Assembly: GCA_951799425.1 (NCBI GenBank)
Contig: OX637393.1
Span: 16,759,744 to 16,823,743, forward strand
Length of the DNA: 64,000 nucleotides
Direction: 5' to 3'
Source of the DNA: Ilex aquifolium
Taxonomy: Eukaryota; Streptophyta; Magnoliopsida; Aquifoliales; Aquifoliaceae
Made by a program: the position numbers and the translations under genes. The notes below the pieces were generated by a model that had not been told where the DNA came from, did no database searches, and saw only the letters and a program-made list of their open reading frames with translations. Shown here piece by piece: positions 1 through 11,144 of this stretch. Every line of letters begins with the position of its first letter. The stretch's first letter is position 1.

Positions 1-2200
1 TGCATTTCATCTTCTTCTCTGGGTTGTTTGGCAATGTTAAAAACATTTAATTCTAAAGTTATGTTTCCAAATGAAAGTTTCATGACTTCATTCCTACAAT
101 TAATCAGTGCATTTGATGTAGTTAGGAATGGTCGACCCAAAATAACATGTATGTATGCAGATGCATGAAAAATTGGTTGGGTGTCTAAAACGATAAAATC
201 TGCTGGAAATTAGAATTGATCAACTTGGACAATAACATCCTCCACAATTCCTCGTGGGGTTTTTATCGATCGGTCTGCTAATTGCAATGTAACATTGGCA
301 GGTTTTAACTCACTCAATCCTAATTGTGTATATACTGAATATGACATTAAATTACAACTGGCTCCCAGATCTAACAGAGCTTGTTCAATTCAGAAATTTC
401 CAATGATACATGAAACTATAGGACTATCTGGATCTTTGTACTTAAGAAGAGTATTATGTTGTATTATAGTGCTAACTTGTTCAGTTAGAAATGCCTTCTT
501 TGGTACATTTGTTTTTCTTTTTATTGTACAAAGATCTTTCAAAAACTTGCATAAGCTGGAACTCGTTTTATTGCATCCAACAAAGGAATGTTAATATTTA
601 CTTGTTTAAACAATTCATAAATGTCAAATTGATTTTTTACAGATGAAGACTTCTTAACCCTTTGAGGAAAAGGTAAAAGAATAGGACATGGAGGATCTCT
701 CTCATTTTGTATTTCTAGTTGTTTTTCGGCTGAAAGTTCAGGTTCAAGTGGTTCATTTACAGGAATTGACTTACGTATTTTTTTTTTGTAATCTTAGGTT
801 TAATGGTCTTGTCAATAATCTTACAACTTCTCAGTGTGGTGATTGCTTGTACTTGACTTGGAGAAAGTTCGGAGGATATAATGTTAGCTTGACTCTGACT
901 TTGTGGAGGTTTAGGTTGAGATGGAAATTTCCCCTTGTCTGACATACTCAAGGACTGGGTTAATTTAGCTAAATGACTCTTAATGTCTTCAATACTTTGT
1001 GAAGTTTGAGCTTTAAATTCATTAAATGTCTTAGTTATTTGATTATTAAAACTCATTTGACTCTGAATAAATTGATTCATATTATCTTCTAGAGTCCTTC
1101 TATGAGGAGGTTGATAAGGTTGATATTGTTGTTGATTCTATAGCTGTGGTGGACCTTGTATTTGATTTGGAGGTTGTGTATTTTTTCAACTAAAATTTGG
1201 ATGATTTATCCATCCTGGATTGTAAGTTTCAGAATATGGATTTAGATAAGGCTTATTATAAGTTAGAATAGCATTAGATTGTTCAATTAAAACTTATTTA
1301 AATGCAGGTATTGTTGGACATTCTCCAGCAGGATGTTCTGACAACGCACAAATTTCACATAATTGGTCATTAGAAGAAACAACAGACTCTTAATTTTTTT
1401 CATCTCTAAGGCTTCTAATTTTTTAGATAAACTAGCCATTTTAGCTCTTAAATCATCATCTTCTTTTAATATATATTTTCCTCTTTCAGATGTAGATGCT
1501 TTAGTTTCAACAATGTTTGAAGAAGTCGAGTCCCACATTTGGGAACTTTCAGAAATAATATCAAAAAATTGAAATGCTTCCTCAGGGTTTTTACTCATAA
1601 ATTCTCCTTGGGCCATCATTTCAACAATTGTCTCATTGCAGATGGAAGAGCATCATAAAAGAAACCAACTAAAGTCCAGTTTTCAAATGCATGATGTGGA
1701 CAAGCTCGGAGAAGATCTTTAAATATTTCCCAACATTGATAAAAAATTTCCTCTTCCTTTATAGAAAAATTCATTATTTGACGTCTTAATGCATTTGTAC
1801 GATGCACAAATTTTTTTTTTTTGAAAAACTCAGTTTGTAGAGCTTGTCAATTTGTAATAAAATTAGCTCTTAAACAATTAAGCCACTGTTTAGCTTTATC
1901 TTTTAAGGAAAAAGGAAAAAAGCTTTAATCGTGCCATTTCAGAACTATCTTGCAGAGTTCCACAGACTTCCTCGAATTCTTTCATATGAACATAAGAGTT
2001 TTTAGTTTCCAAACCATGGAAATGAGGTAATAACTATATTGTTCCTGGTTTAATATTAAGATTTGGAGCATATTTTGGAAAAGCAAAACATGACGGGACA
2101 TTAGTTCGTGTGGGATGTAAATATTCTCTTAATGGTCGGATATTTTGAACATCTTCTTGCTCTTATTCTTGCCCCCTAGGTACGTTTTGAGCCATACTTA
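1..2200 (-). pseudogene. gag and start of aspartic protease, Ty3/gypsy, degenerate
   Basis: On the minus strand the order is gag capsid (about 1616-2200, with YQCWEIFKDLLRACPHH, typical of plant Athila/Tat gag), a damaged zinc knuckle (about 1287-1400, two Cys about three residues apart recognisable in a shifted frame), a charged linker (757-1080, with TTLRSCKIIDKTIKPK, paralogous to TTLKSGKQIDKTIVPK in element C), and retropepsin (1-450). In normal elements gag packages the RNA and protease matures the polyprotein. Stops and frameshifts separate every piece, so none can be made as a polyprotein. The rest of pol lies outside the window. Confidence 0.75.
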
Positions 2201-2367
2201 ATTCAAATGATGTTTGTGTAGATGAAGATGATGAAGACGACGGAAATGACTGATTTACAGAACCTACTGATGAATGAACAAACATAAACTATTAAAAATA
2301 AACAAACAGTTTATAAACATATAAGTAAACAACTTCTTTATTATATTTAATTTCAAATTACCGTAAC

Positions 2368-2385
2368 TCCCTGGCAACGGCGCAA
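2368..2385 (-). other. primer binding site, tRNA-Asp type
   Basis: On the minus strand this reads TTGCGCCGTTGCCAGGGA. It is complementary to the 3' end of plant tRNA-Asp apart from two changes in 18 positions. It lies about 6 bases inside the LTR end, as expected for Athila/Tat elements, and fixes the element's orientation. Confidence 0.75.
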
Positions 2386-2391
2386 AATACT

Positions 2392-3823
2392 TGATTCGAC
2401 TTGTTTTAATATCATACACCCAAGTATAAGTGGTCAAATTATAGTTTTCTCGGTTTAAGTCCAAGATCGATCCCACGAAGAGTTTTAATAATTCGAATTT
2501 AAAATAGAAACAATAAAGTTGTTTTTAATGTAGCGGACATAAGATAGCTTGTGGTGTTATCTTAGATTGATAACTAGTCTGATTAAATAAAGTACGTAAA
2601 TAGATTGTTAGAGACAATAATATGAAAAGATACCTGTCAGTTTAAGGATCCCATATGCATTATCTTGGTTAAGTACTGGAAATGCCACTTTACAACAATT
2701 AACTTCCCTGACACTTGAAAAGTCAACCGATAGGTCTGATGTATAGTAAACACAGCAACTTCTTAGGTTAGCTGGTGTTATATATGTCAATTGACTAATT
2801 TAAGTAAACTAGAAGGACAAGCCATTCATGAGGAATACCGAAATTACTCAATTGTTAGTTTAATACCATGTATCAGTTAAACGTCCCTAGTGAACCAGAA
2901 GGACAAGCCATTCAAGTGGATCACTTAGGTCATTAATCTGACAGCTTTATATACAAGTTAAACGACCCTAGTGAACCAGAAGGACAAGCCATTCAAGTGG
3001 ATCACTTAGGTCATTAATCTGATAGTGTTATATACCATACAATAGTAAAACATCCTCAGTGAACCTGGATGTCAAGGCATTCCGTTGGAACACCGTAGAT
3101 ATTCAACCGGCAGGTTGATGATTCATTGATGACATAATTCTGGGCTACGTAGTAACACCCAATTACGTGCATCACTGTATCATGCATGAAGGGTATAAGG
3201 AGACTACTCACGCTCCATTGCTATAAACAAGCAAGAAGTGCGTGTAATTCTCATTACAGTATTAAATAAAATACAGACACAGATACTTCTTTCGCAAGGA
3301 ATAACTGAAATACAATCACCCTTAATATTGATTAAAATATAAAGGTGACGTCAGTTCAACTCTCCAAGTAGAAAGACATAACAGAAATGTAGAAATACAG
3401 AGTTTTGGCTAAAGAGTAAGTCGCACCGGATCTGGAATATTTCTATGACTTTTTTCATTTCTTTTCTTTCTTTCCTTTTCCTTCTATTATTTTTTATTTC
3501 CTGGAGTTCCTCTCTCCTTGGCCCCCTCGTGCTGATCATCCAGAAGAAGGCCATGTATGGCCTTTATATAGAGAAGAAAGAAGCTGGAGGTGGCAGATCA
3601 TCATGAGCCGCCTAGGAGTACCGTCCGGACGGTGGTGCTTTGCTGGATCCTCATTTGTTTGTTGTGCTGGCCATTTTTTTGGTTATTTTACACTTGCCCC
3701 CTTTATTGTTTCAAGCTTTGATAAATTGTTCCTCCTGATTTCTGATGATTCCGCCCATAAAACCCTGAAATTTTAAACATAACACACGAAAAACCCTAGC
3801 TTACGCACAAACCATAATTGACA
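2392..3823 (-). repeat. 5' LTR of the left-edge gypsy element
   Basis: The segment starts TGATTCGA and ends AATTGACA on the + strand, giving TG...CA ends, and it abuts the primer binding site. On the minus strand a TATA box (TATATAAAGG, 3570-3561) is preceded 50 bases upstream by the perfect 14-base palindrome ACCGTCCGGACGGT (3620-3633). With no second LTR in view, the outer boundary near 3823 is an estimate. Confidence 0.5.
2876..3037. repeat. 81-bp tandem duplication inside the LTR
   Basis: Two nearly identical copies with period 81 begin GTTAAACG at 2876 and 2957. A shorter, more diverged copy can be seen upstream near 2810. No coding role is visible. Confidence 0.85.
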
Positions 3824-3919
3824 GTGTTTAATTGTTTTATCTTACAAATTTAACTTATTTAATTATCCTAATTTATATACTAATTAGGGTTAATCACCGG
3901 TCTTAGAGGCCTCTTATTC

Positions 3920-6900
3920 CTCTATATTTGACAAGGCTTCCCTTTGGAAAGCCTACGAGTAGAGTGTAGTCTATCGGAGAGAAGTTTATTAGGTCTGAGG
4001 TATAAGTTCAAAATTCATGATGGTGTTCGACTTAGGTTTCCATTACCACATGAGTGAGCCTGTTCGTTCTCTGATGAGGAGGTATGTTTCCCCGAATCGG
4101 CCTTAAAGGTCGGTATTAGGTTTCCTACCCCTTCTTTCGTTAGGCTGGTACTTTATTAGCTTGGTTTGTTCCCTTGTCAGCTCGTTTCAAATGTGTGAAA
4201 AACGTTGGTAGGTCTGATGGCTCTTTGGCACTTGAGCAGTCGTCATTCTATTTCGTTGGAAGAATTTGTTTTTTGCTTTAAGGTGAAGGAGTGTAATCAG
4301 AAGGGGTTCTTCTACTTTAGTACCCACAATACTGTTTCCAAGATCGTTTCGAGGCTTCCAAATTCCAACAAAAGATTGGAAACCCTGATTTTTCTTCGTG
4401 TTTGGGGATTGGGAGTTTGAGCCAAATGAAGGACCCTCAGTAGAAGGAGCAAGGGTGCCTAGGGTCTGGGGTACTTCAGATCCATCTAATGAGTTATATT
4501 TCCCCGCATCTCATTCTTTCTTTGATTTCTCTTTCGTGATTATTCCTCATAGGTGCCTTCATCGTCTTCACATTTTTGCTGAATTGCGCAACCAGGTGAG
4601 GCGAGCTGAGAATTACCCTTTTCACGACTTCAAATTTTTTATGGCGAAAGACAAAAGTAAGCTTTTTAAAAACTATTTATTATTATTATTATTTTATTAT
4701 TATTATTATTATTTTTAAAAAAAATATCAATGTGTTTGGAGATCTAGCAGAGTCATCCTACCTTCCTTTGGACAAGAAATCTTTGGCCATTTTGAAGGCC
4801 AAGTCAATAGTTGCCAAATGGGACATGCCCCCACACAAGAAGTTCAACCTTCCGAAAGGGAGAAAACTTCCCTCAATCTCTATGATCTCTTCGGATGAGC
4901 CATATGTCAGCGAGATACTGACAAGAACGGTCAGAAGGTTGTTGGTGATGTCCCGATCCCCATAATGGATCTTTCCCAAAAAATCAGAGGGTTCATTCCT
5001 TCTACGAGTTGTTGACCCTATGCTTGGTTAAGCAAGGTTTTGATGAAAACAAACACTCTTGTATTACTAATCATCTTCTTGTGAGTTTGGTTGAAAGTAT
5101 TGCATGACACAAGGTGTGGTGTGATGGAAAATATGCTTCACCAGATATAAAGAACCAAAGGAGAAGATGTGCAAAGGTTAAATGCTCACTTGGATGATTT
5201 AATTTGAAAATAAATGAAGAGAATGAGTATTGCTAAAGTGGTTGAATTGAAGATGAAGAATAGGATGGAATGAACATGATAAGCTTAAGCAACAACATCA
5301 TCGGTTTGATGGTTATAAGAGGGAAGCTTGAAGAGGTTAATGATAATTTTTATATGATCATTATTTAAGTTAGGAATTTAATGATGTTGGTTGAGAAGAA
5401 GAGTCGAAGGATAAAGGCAAATAAGTAAAAGAAACAAGCTAAGAAGGAAGAATGCTAAAATCGATTAATTTGACAGTCTTGGTAATACGGGAATATCTTT
5501 TGACACAGATGTCCAATTGTATTGATTCACGTGTGGCTAGAAAGAAGACTACAAGTTTGCATGAAAAAATAATTTTGAGATTTGAATGTCTTGTATGTGA
5601 AAAAGGGCATGGAAGTTGGAGGTAGTTCACAAAATCTGACAATTAGGAAAATCAGACATGTGCTCTGTAATTTGGACATAACTTTGTATTCCGATACCCA
5701 CATGACCTGATTCAAATAGGGTTGGAAAGTAGACATGAAGATCTACAACTTTGTCTAAAATAGGTTTTGTCATATTCGAACTTGGGTCAAAAAATCACAT
5801 TGGAAGTTGACAGGAGTGCATAGAGCAATGCTGTATTCGGTCTACTGGATGAGGAATCCGGTCTACTGGATGGAGGATTTGGCATGCTGGATGGGGTAAG
5901 CGGTCAACCGGACATGCCTTCCAAATGACATTCCAGACTTTGATAGAAAGTTTTGGATGCATTCTGGATTGTCATCCGGTCTACTGGACAGCATTCCGGA
6001 TGTAGCCGTTGGGGCTCTAACAACTCGCTTTTGGGGCCATTTACTTGTCCATTTGCTTCCACCATAAAAGGCCATTGTGAGGCTTATTGAAGCAACATTA
6101 TTTGGAGAGTTCTTGGGGACTTCTTGAGCAGTCTAAGAGTGATATACACATCAAGGAAATATCATTATTGTGAGATCTTGGCTACAAGGCCAATTGTGAT
6201 TTTCTCTCTCTTTTGATTTTATTTGAGTGATTTGTCATTGTAAAGAGAGGAGAATATTGTTGTATCAAGTGAGCTTGAAAGTGAATCTATTGTGCTTGAA
6301 ATTGTAAAGGTGCTTCTTCACCTATCAGAGAAGACGAGGCTTGTAAGGGTTTTGATCTTGACTTGTTGAAGGAGATCGAGATAGTGAAAGAGAAGCTCCG
6401 TGGAGAAGGAAAAGAGAAGATGTAGCTCATTGTGATTGGGGCTAAACATCTATAAATCTTGTTTGTTCTTCTTATTCTCTACTACTTAATTGCATCATCT
6501 ATAGTACATTACTTATCATACACTTTTTCTTCTTAATTATACAATTATTTATATTGCATAATTAGTATGAATTAAAGAAAGCCAAAATTACTTATTAACT
6601 TAGACAACCTAATTACCCCCTTTTAGGTTTCATTTGGGCCAACAAGGGTTTGGGCATCTTGAAGCACCATGAAATGCCTCTGAGATACAAGTCGTCTTGC
6701 CCACTACTCGGGCCGATTCCCTAGTTGCTTGGGTGCAGAGCTAACTTACTAAGGCAGCGGTGGAAAGGCCTCAAAAAGTTGGGTCCTTCAGAAGTCCATG
6801 CTCAAGCTTGTGAGAAGATGGTCAAGGTATGTTCCATCATTTCTTCTGCTTCTTTTCTTGTAATATTTTCTTAAGAAGGCTTCTCCCTTTTTGTAGCTTG

Positions 6901-7250
6901 CTGATATCTTTTCCTCGCTCTTTGTGGGGAACCATGTGACTTTGAATTTGGTGGCTCGACTTTGGAAATCCGAGTCCACTCTAAAGAAGGATAGCCTTAG
7001 GTGTGCCCTGAAGGAAAATAAGGCTTTCAAGAAGACATCGTCCGACTCTACTGCTCATGCTAAGAAGTTCTCCGAGCCTTTTTTAAGAGGGATGGATCGT
7101 GTCACCTAGCTGGAGGGAAGGTCTTTAAACTCACTCGAGAGTTAGAGGAGAAAGGGTAGAGTATTGTCGATCGGAAGAAAGAGGCAGTTAAGAAGTATCA
7201 AGAGGAGAATTACGAGTTTCAGGGGGTAGTTAGTGGTTCTAACTTGGCTG
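3920..7250 (+). pseudogene. antisense accessory ORF, putative gypsy-type transposon domain (PF04195-like), broken
   Basis: The function of this family is unknown. The pieces in order are GIRFPTPSFVRL..LVSNVWKTLVGLMALW at about 4080-4230, GFFYFSTHN near 4305, a WEF segment with ARVPRVWGT near 4400-4480, FAELRNQVRRAENYPFHDF near 4570-4640, and after an AT-rich stretch that looks intronic the 4732-4965 block. After a solo LTR insertion, a lysine-rich segment follows at 6924-7109. The same modules occur in the two accessory ORFs of element D, which supports the call. Frameshifts and stops occur between the modules. The ORF runs opposite to gag-pol. I infer that it was once a spliced gene carried by the retrotransposon. 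Confidence 0.6.
5038..6642 (+). mobile_element. solo LTR, SIRE/Tork-like copia type
   Basis: The 1605-bp insertion is flanked by direct repeats CAAGG (5033-5037 and 6643-6647). It begins TTTTGATGAAAAC and ends TTTAGGTTTCATTTGGGCC, close to the ends of plant copia LTRs of the SIRE/Tork type. It has no coding capacity. The motif CCGGTCTACTGGA occurs at 5858 and 5976, with a one-base variant just before at about 5837. These sit 70-220 bases upstream of a TATA-like CATAAAAGG near 6064. The canonical TG/CA termini are not clean, so the exact edges are uncertain by a few bases. Confidence 0.6.
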
Positions 7251-7599
7251 GGCATGAAGCTTTTCATGGAGAGGCGAGCAAGAAATTCCCCGATGTTGAC
7301 TTCAGCTTTATCCAACTAATTCCTGGCCCCTAGGAAAATAAGGATGAGGGTCGGTTTTGGACCTTACTCTAGTGCTCGGGCAATTTTGCCTTGGATAAAA
7401 GATAAGAGGGTTGGTTCTGAAAACTTACTTAGGCAATTTAAGAAGTAATCTCTGGGTATTTGGAGTTGGTTTTTTGAATGGTACCTCGTGTTTCCACGAG
7501 TTGTTCTCCTGACGTGTCGGAAGTAAAGTTGTCTCTTATATTTTTCTGAGACTTTCACATCTCGTCAGAAGGGCCTTCGTTGGGGAGCAATTTCTTTGA

Positions 7600-8045
7600 G
7601 ATCATTCCTTGGTCAGTCTCCTCGAGTCTCTTTATCTTCTTGACGTTGGTATTCGGTTGGTGGAGAAGGTGAGGACCTTGGTCAGTCTCCTCGAATCTCT
7701 CTATCCTCTTGAGGTCAGTATCCAGGAGAAGGAGAAAACGAGGACCTTGGTTGGTCTCCTCGAATCTCTCCATCCTCTAGAGGTCAGTCCTTGGGGGATA
7801 GAGAAATCGAGGACCTTGGTCGGTCTCCCCGAGTCTCTCTAACCTCTTGAGGTCGGTATTCGGGAGAAGGAGAAAGCAAGAACCTTGGTCGGTCTCATTG
7901 AATTTCTCTATACTCTTGAGGTTGATCATTGGGAGGCAGAGAAAGTGAGGACCTTGGTTGGTATCCTTGAGTCTCTCTGTCCTCAGGAGGCAGAGAAAAC
8001 GAGGACCTTGGTCAGTCTCCTCGAATCTCTCTATCCTCTTAAAAA
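7600..8045. repeat. minisatellite, about 68-bp unit, seven copies
   Basis: Units share the core GACCTTGGTCAGTCTCCTCG and recur near 7610, 7676, 7744, 7813, 7883, 7951 and 8006. Both strands stay open through much of the array, so apparent 23-residue peptide repeats on either strand are by-products of the tandem structure. It lies between the 3' end of pol and the antisense ORF of element A. Plant Tat/Ogre elements are known to carry hypervariable tandem repeats there. Confidence 0.85.
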
Positions 8046-8158
8046 TCTCATCGTGTAAATAAAGTGGATTTTCATTCATGATCAAAATGAAATTTTTATA
8101 GATACTGATATGATTTTGAAATTCCCCAAGGATAGTAGTTCTTAAGGTGTTCAATGTT

Positions 8159-9545
8159 CTAGGTTCGGGGTAGTTCTTTGCCTTCAGATGTTAGGAGTTG
8201 GTAAGTGCCTGGCCAAACGTCTTTTGTTATCACATAGAGGCCTTCCCAGTTCGGGGCCATCCTTTTTCTGCTCCTGGATTTTTCATTTTTAGCACTAGGT
8301 CTCCCTCTTTTAGGTTCTGTTCCTTGACTTGTTTGTTGTACTAGTGAGCAACTTGTTGTTGGTATGAGCATCTCCAAGGGGGAGTGCTATTTTTTGGGTG
8401 CCAAATACCATTTTGCAACCTTGAACAGTGTTTTGGCACCTCTAAATTATAAATCTGCTCCAATGGCAGGTGCCAAAATGGGGTGCCATTTTCATATTTT
8501 TATTCATCAATCTATATGAATCGTTGGACCTATATTCATCTAACGGATCTATATTCACCAATCCATTTGCAACCTCCCATTTTCTCTCTCCAAAGTTGCC
8601 AAAAATGCCACCCCAAAGACTTTGATGCCATTTTCCAACCCTATATGCCACCCCATTTGAAGTGAACTTTTTTGAATTTGGGGTGGCATATGGGGTATGC
8701 CACTCCATATGCCTCCCCCCTTGGAGATGCTCTGAGGCGATTCGGTGAGCGGCCTGCTCTCTAACTTTCTTAAGGCAGAGAGATTTGTCCTCATTCCTTC
8801 AGAATTTTTCTTGGGGTCGAAATACTGAGTTTGATATGTGTACAGATCTACTTCGGCAAGCGCGAAAGGATCTGTTCTGAATGCTAACATGAATAGGGTT
8901 TGTCTGGTAGCTTGTTGGATGGTCTTCCGATAGGCCTAGAGTACTTATGGGAGCTTCTCAACCCACAAACCATTTTTCTCTTCAAGCTTTACTTTGATAT
9001 TTTGGAGGATTGTTCGGTTGGTTACTTCTACCTGACCATTACACTAGGGATGGACAGGAGAGGGATATTGATATTTAATCCCAAGGTTCGAATAGAACTT
9101 ACGAAATGCCCTTGAGTCAAATTGTTTTGCATTTTCAGAAATCACGGTCTAAGGCATCCTGAATCAGCAAATGATGGACTTCCAAACAATGTCCATGATT
9201 GTGGCCTCGGCCTCGACCCATTTGGTAAAATAATCGATGGTGACCACAGTGAATTAGCATTAACCCTTTCCTCAGGGAAGTGGCCCCACAATGTTGATTC
9301 CTCATTGTGCAAAAGGCCATGGATAATAGACCGAGTGGAGCTCTTAGGGGGCGTGCTGGATGTTGGAAAATATTTGGCACTTGTCGCACCTCTTGACAAA
9401 CTCATGCAAGTATTTTTTCATTGTGGTCCAATAATAGCCTTGAAATAGCACTTTGTGTGTTAGAGATCATGTTCCGGAATGATTGTTGTAGATGACCTCA
9501 TGAATTTCCTTTAATGTGTTGTTTCGGAAGGGGGAACCCGATGTG
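8159..9545 (-). pseudogene. Tat-type integrase, degenerate
   Basis: The minus strand shows the HHCC zinc region (IHEVIYNNHSG at about 9480-9510 and CDKC near 9400) and the central DDE core. In the core, TIVSDNAKQFD gives the second Asp and NGQVEVTNRTI the Glu. The C-terminal tail is APNWEGLYVITKDVWPGTYQLL at 8180-8260. Integrase joins element cDNA to the chromosome. Several in-frame stops (for example before the Glu motif and at LP*VL*AYRK) and frameshifts inactivate it, and a MITE splits the C-terminal region at 8366-8732. Confidence 0.8.
8366..8732. mobile_element. MITE inserted in integrase of element A
   Basis: The 367-bp segment has terminal inverted repeats GAGCATCTCCAAGGGGG on the left and CCCCCCTTGGAGATGCTC on the right. 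Several shorter GGTGCC/GGCACC inverted motifs lie inside. Removing it restores the conserved integrase reading AAHRIASYQQQVA across the junction, which proves insertion. A 3-bp duplication TGA (8365-8367 and 8733-8735) is possible. The superfamily is not certain, and no transposase is present. Confidence 0.8.
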
Positions 9546-9574
9546 GATCTTCCCTCACGATTATACACGTGGAG

Positions 9575-10910
9575 CTCAGGATACTATACCTACATGGGGT
9601 GAATAGGTTTTTCAAATTAAGCACAATTGATTACCAATTTAAAACCTAACTCACTACAATTACCTCGTCCCACAAAGATTTAACAAATAATGTGAGTATG
9701 CGTAGATAGATATTCAATCAATCATTCCAACAAACATATAGTGCGCATGCGTGCTAACAAATGCAAGTGTATATGATAAACAATAAAGAACACAAGTAAT
9801 TTGTTGACGTGAAAAACCCTCCTTGGAAAAAATCATGGAGAATTTTCTTGATTCACCAAAGCCTAATCCACTACTCGCTAAGTCAACATACAAGTATTCG
9901 AGACTTATACCTCAACCAATACCATGGTTAGATGCCCATTTCCTTACTATCTCTCCGTCGAAGGCCCTCCTCTAATGTCTAGCGTAGTTTCACTTGGACC
10001 TCCCAGTTGTACAGTTTATCTAGACCTCGAACGATTATAGGCATGCCAACAATCCTCGGTATGCACGCTGGGTAGAATCTCTAGTGGTAGCCTTTGGATC
10101 TTAGGGATCTAGTTTATGGTGGAAGCTCTCAAGGTAGAAGAATGATATTCTCTCTTGAAAATCTCTCTAGAGGCTTAAGAGACTTAACCTAGATATGGGA
10201 AAGGCTCTCCCTATTTATAGGTCCAGAATAAGCATAGTCTTAGTAAATAAGAAAATTCATATTCATAAACGACTGTTCAATCGGTGGGAAGGCGGTCATA
10301 GGGCGATTGTCGCTGGAATGAAAACAACGTTTCAAAGACAACTAAGGTAGGCACCACTCGAATGACCATAGAGACCGATCGAGCGTACTCATATAGCAAG
10401 CCCTGTGCTGCCTTCTGTGGCCTTTTCCCATTTCCTTCCCTAAGTCATAAAGAGGCCGCTCTAGTGAAGGCTAGTGAGCATAGATCAGTCCCTACAGGTT
10501 TTTAAGCATTAAATCATGCAAAACTTGTCATCTTGAACACTAAAGGATGTTGCTCAATGAGGGGTTCAATTGTGACTCAAACTATGTTTTCATAACTCAT
10601 AAATTGTTTAGAAAATCTTTTTTTTTTTTTAAATCACGTAGGAGTCATAATCGAATCACTTACAATTCCATCTTCATCCTAATCAACCTAAGTTAAAATT
10701 AACTAAGGTTTCATCTTATGTGTCTACATCATTACCTTTGTCCTAAGTATGAAGGTGCATACGGAGGTTAAATGATGTTGTCTTGACACTTGATCTCCTC
10801 CCTTCAATAACACTTTTAGATCTTGAACTTGATAGCATCATGACCATGGAATAGGTTGAGATTTTACAATGGATTCCACGAAATTAGCCAATTGCAAATA
10901 TGATCTAACA
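9575..10910 (-). repeat. 3' LTR of copia element B
   Basis: On the minus strand it begins TGTTAGATCATATTTG at 10910, directly after the polypurine run AAAAGAGGGAGA. A TATA box (CCTATAAATAGGGAG) lies near 10215. It matches the + strand LTR at 14393-17060 over its length, including TATA and the segment after it. The 3' boundary near 9575 is approximate because the second copy is truncated by element C. Confidence 0.75.
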
Positions 10911-11144
10911 ATCTCCCTCTTTTGGCAATTTCGTGACAAAACGCACAAGTTAGAAATTAAGATTACAACTCCTCCCTTCAATAACGCTTTCAGATCTTGA
11001 ACTTGATAGCATCATAACCATGAAATAGGTTGAGATTTTACAATGGACTCCACGAAATTAGCCAATTACAAATATGATCTAACAATCTCCCCCTTTTGGA
11101 AATTTCGTGACAAAACACACAAGTTAGAAATTAAGATTACAACT
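10797..11144. repeat. 174-bp tandem duplication spanning polypurine tract and LTR start
   Basis: Two copies with period 174 start CCTCCCTTCAATAACRCTTT at 10797 and 10971. Each contains the LTR start TGTTAG (minus strand, at 10910 and 11084) and the polypurine tract. The element therefore shows two candidate U3 starts in tandem. Confidence 0.9.

Larger units (their letters stand above)
1..3823 (-). mobile_element. Athila/Tat-like Ty3/gypsy element, 5' half, cut by window edge
   Basis: Read on the minus strand this is LTR, primer binding site, gag, then protease running off the left end of the window. The gag and protease peptides resemble those of element C (17061 onward), including the run LQLADRSI after the protease active site, but the nucleotide sequence has diverged, so it is a different family. 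All frames are broken. The copy is therefore dead, and only one LTR is in view, so no target duplication can be tested. Confidence 0.8.
3850..9575 (-). mobile_element. Tat-type gypsy remnant A with antisense accessory ORF
   Basis: The minus strand carries a broken integrase (8159-9545). Beyond its 3' end come a minisatellite (7600-8045) and, on the opposite strand, an accessory ORF (3920-7250). Integrase, variable tandem repeat, then antisense ORF is a layout known for Tat-lineage elements, and element D (26000-36927) repeats it. Neither LTR was found. The copy has been hit by a copia-like solo LTR at 5038-6642, a MITE at 8366-8732 and copia element B at about 9575. The rest of pol is not recognisable beyond B. 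Confidence 0.7.

Noticed and set aside
7555..8154. Long repeat proteins on both strands with a 23-residue period
   Set aside because: The minisatellite unit happens to lack stops. Coding on both strands at once is not credible.
9135..9448. Overlapping ORFs of about 80-108 codons on both strands
   Set aside because: The minus-strand frame is part of the degenerate integrase of element A. The others are shadows.
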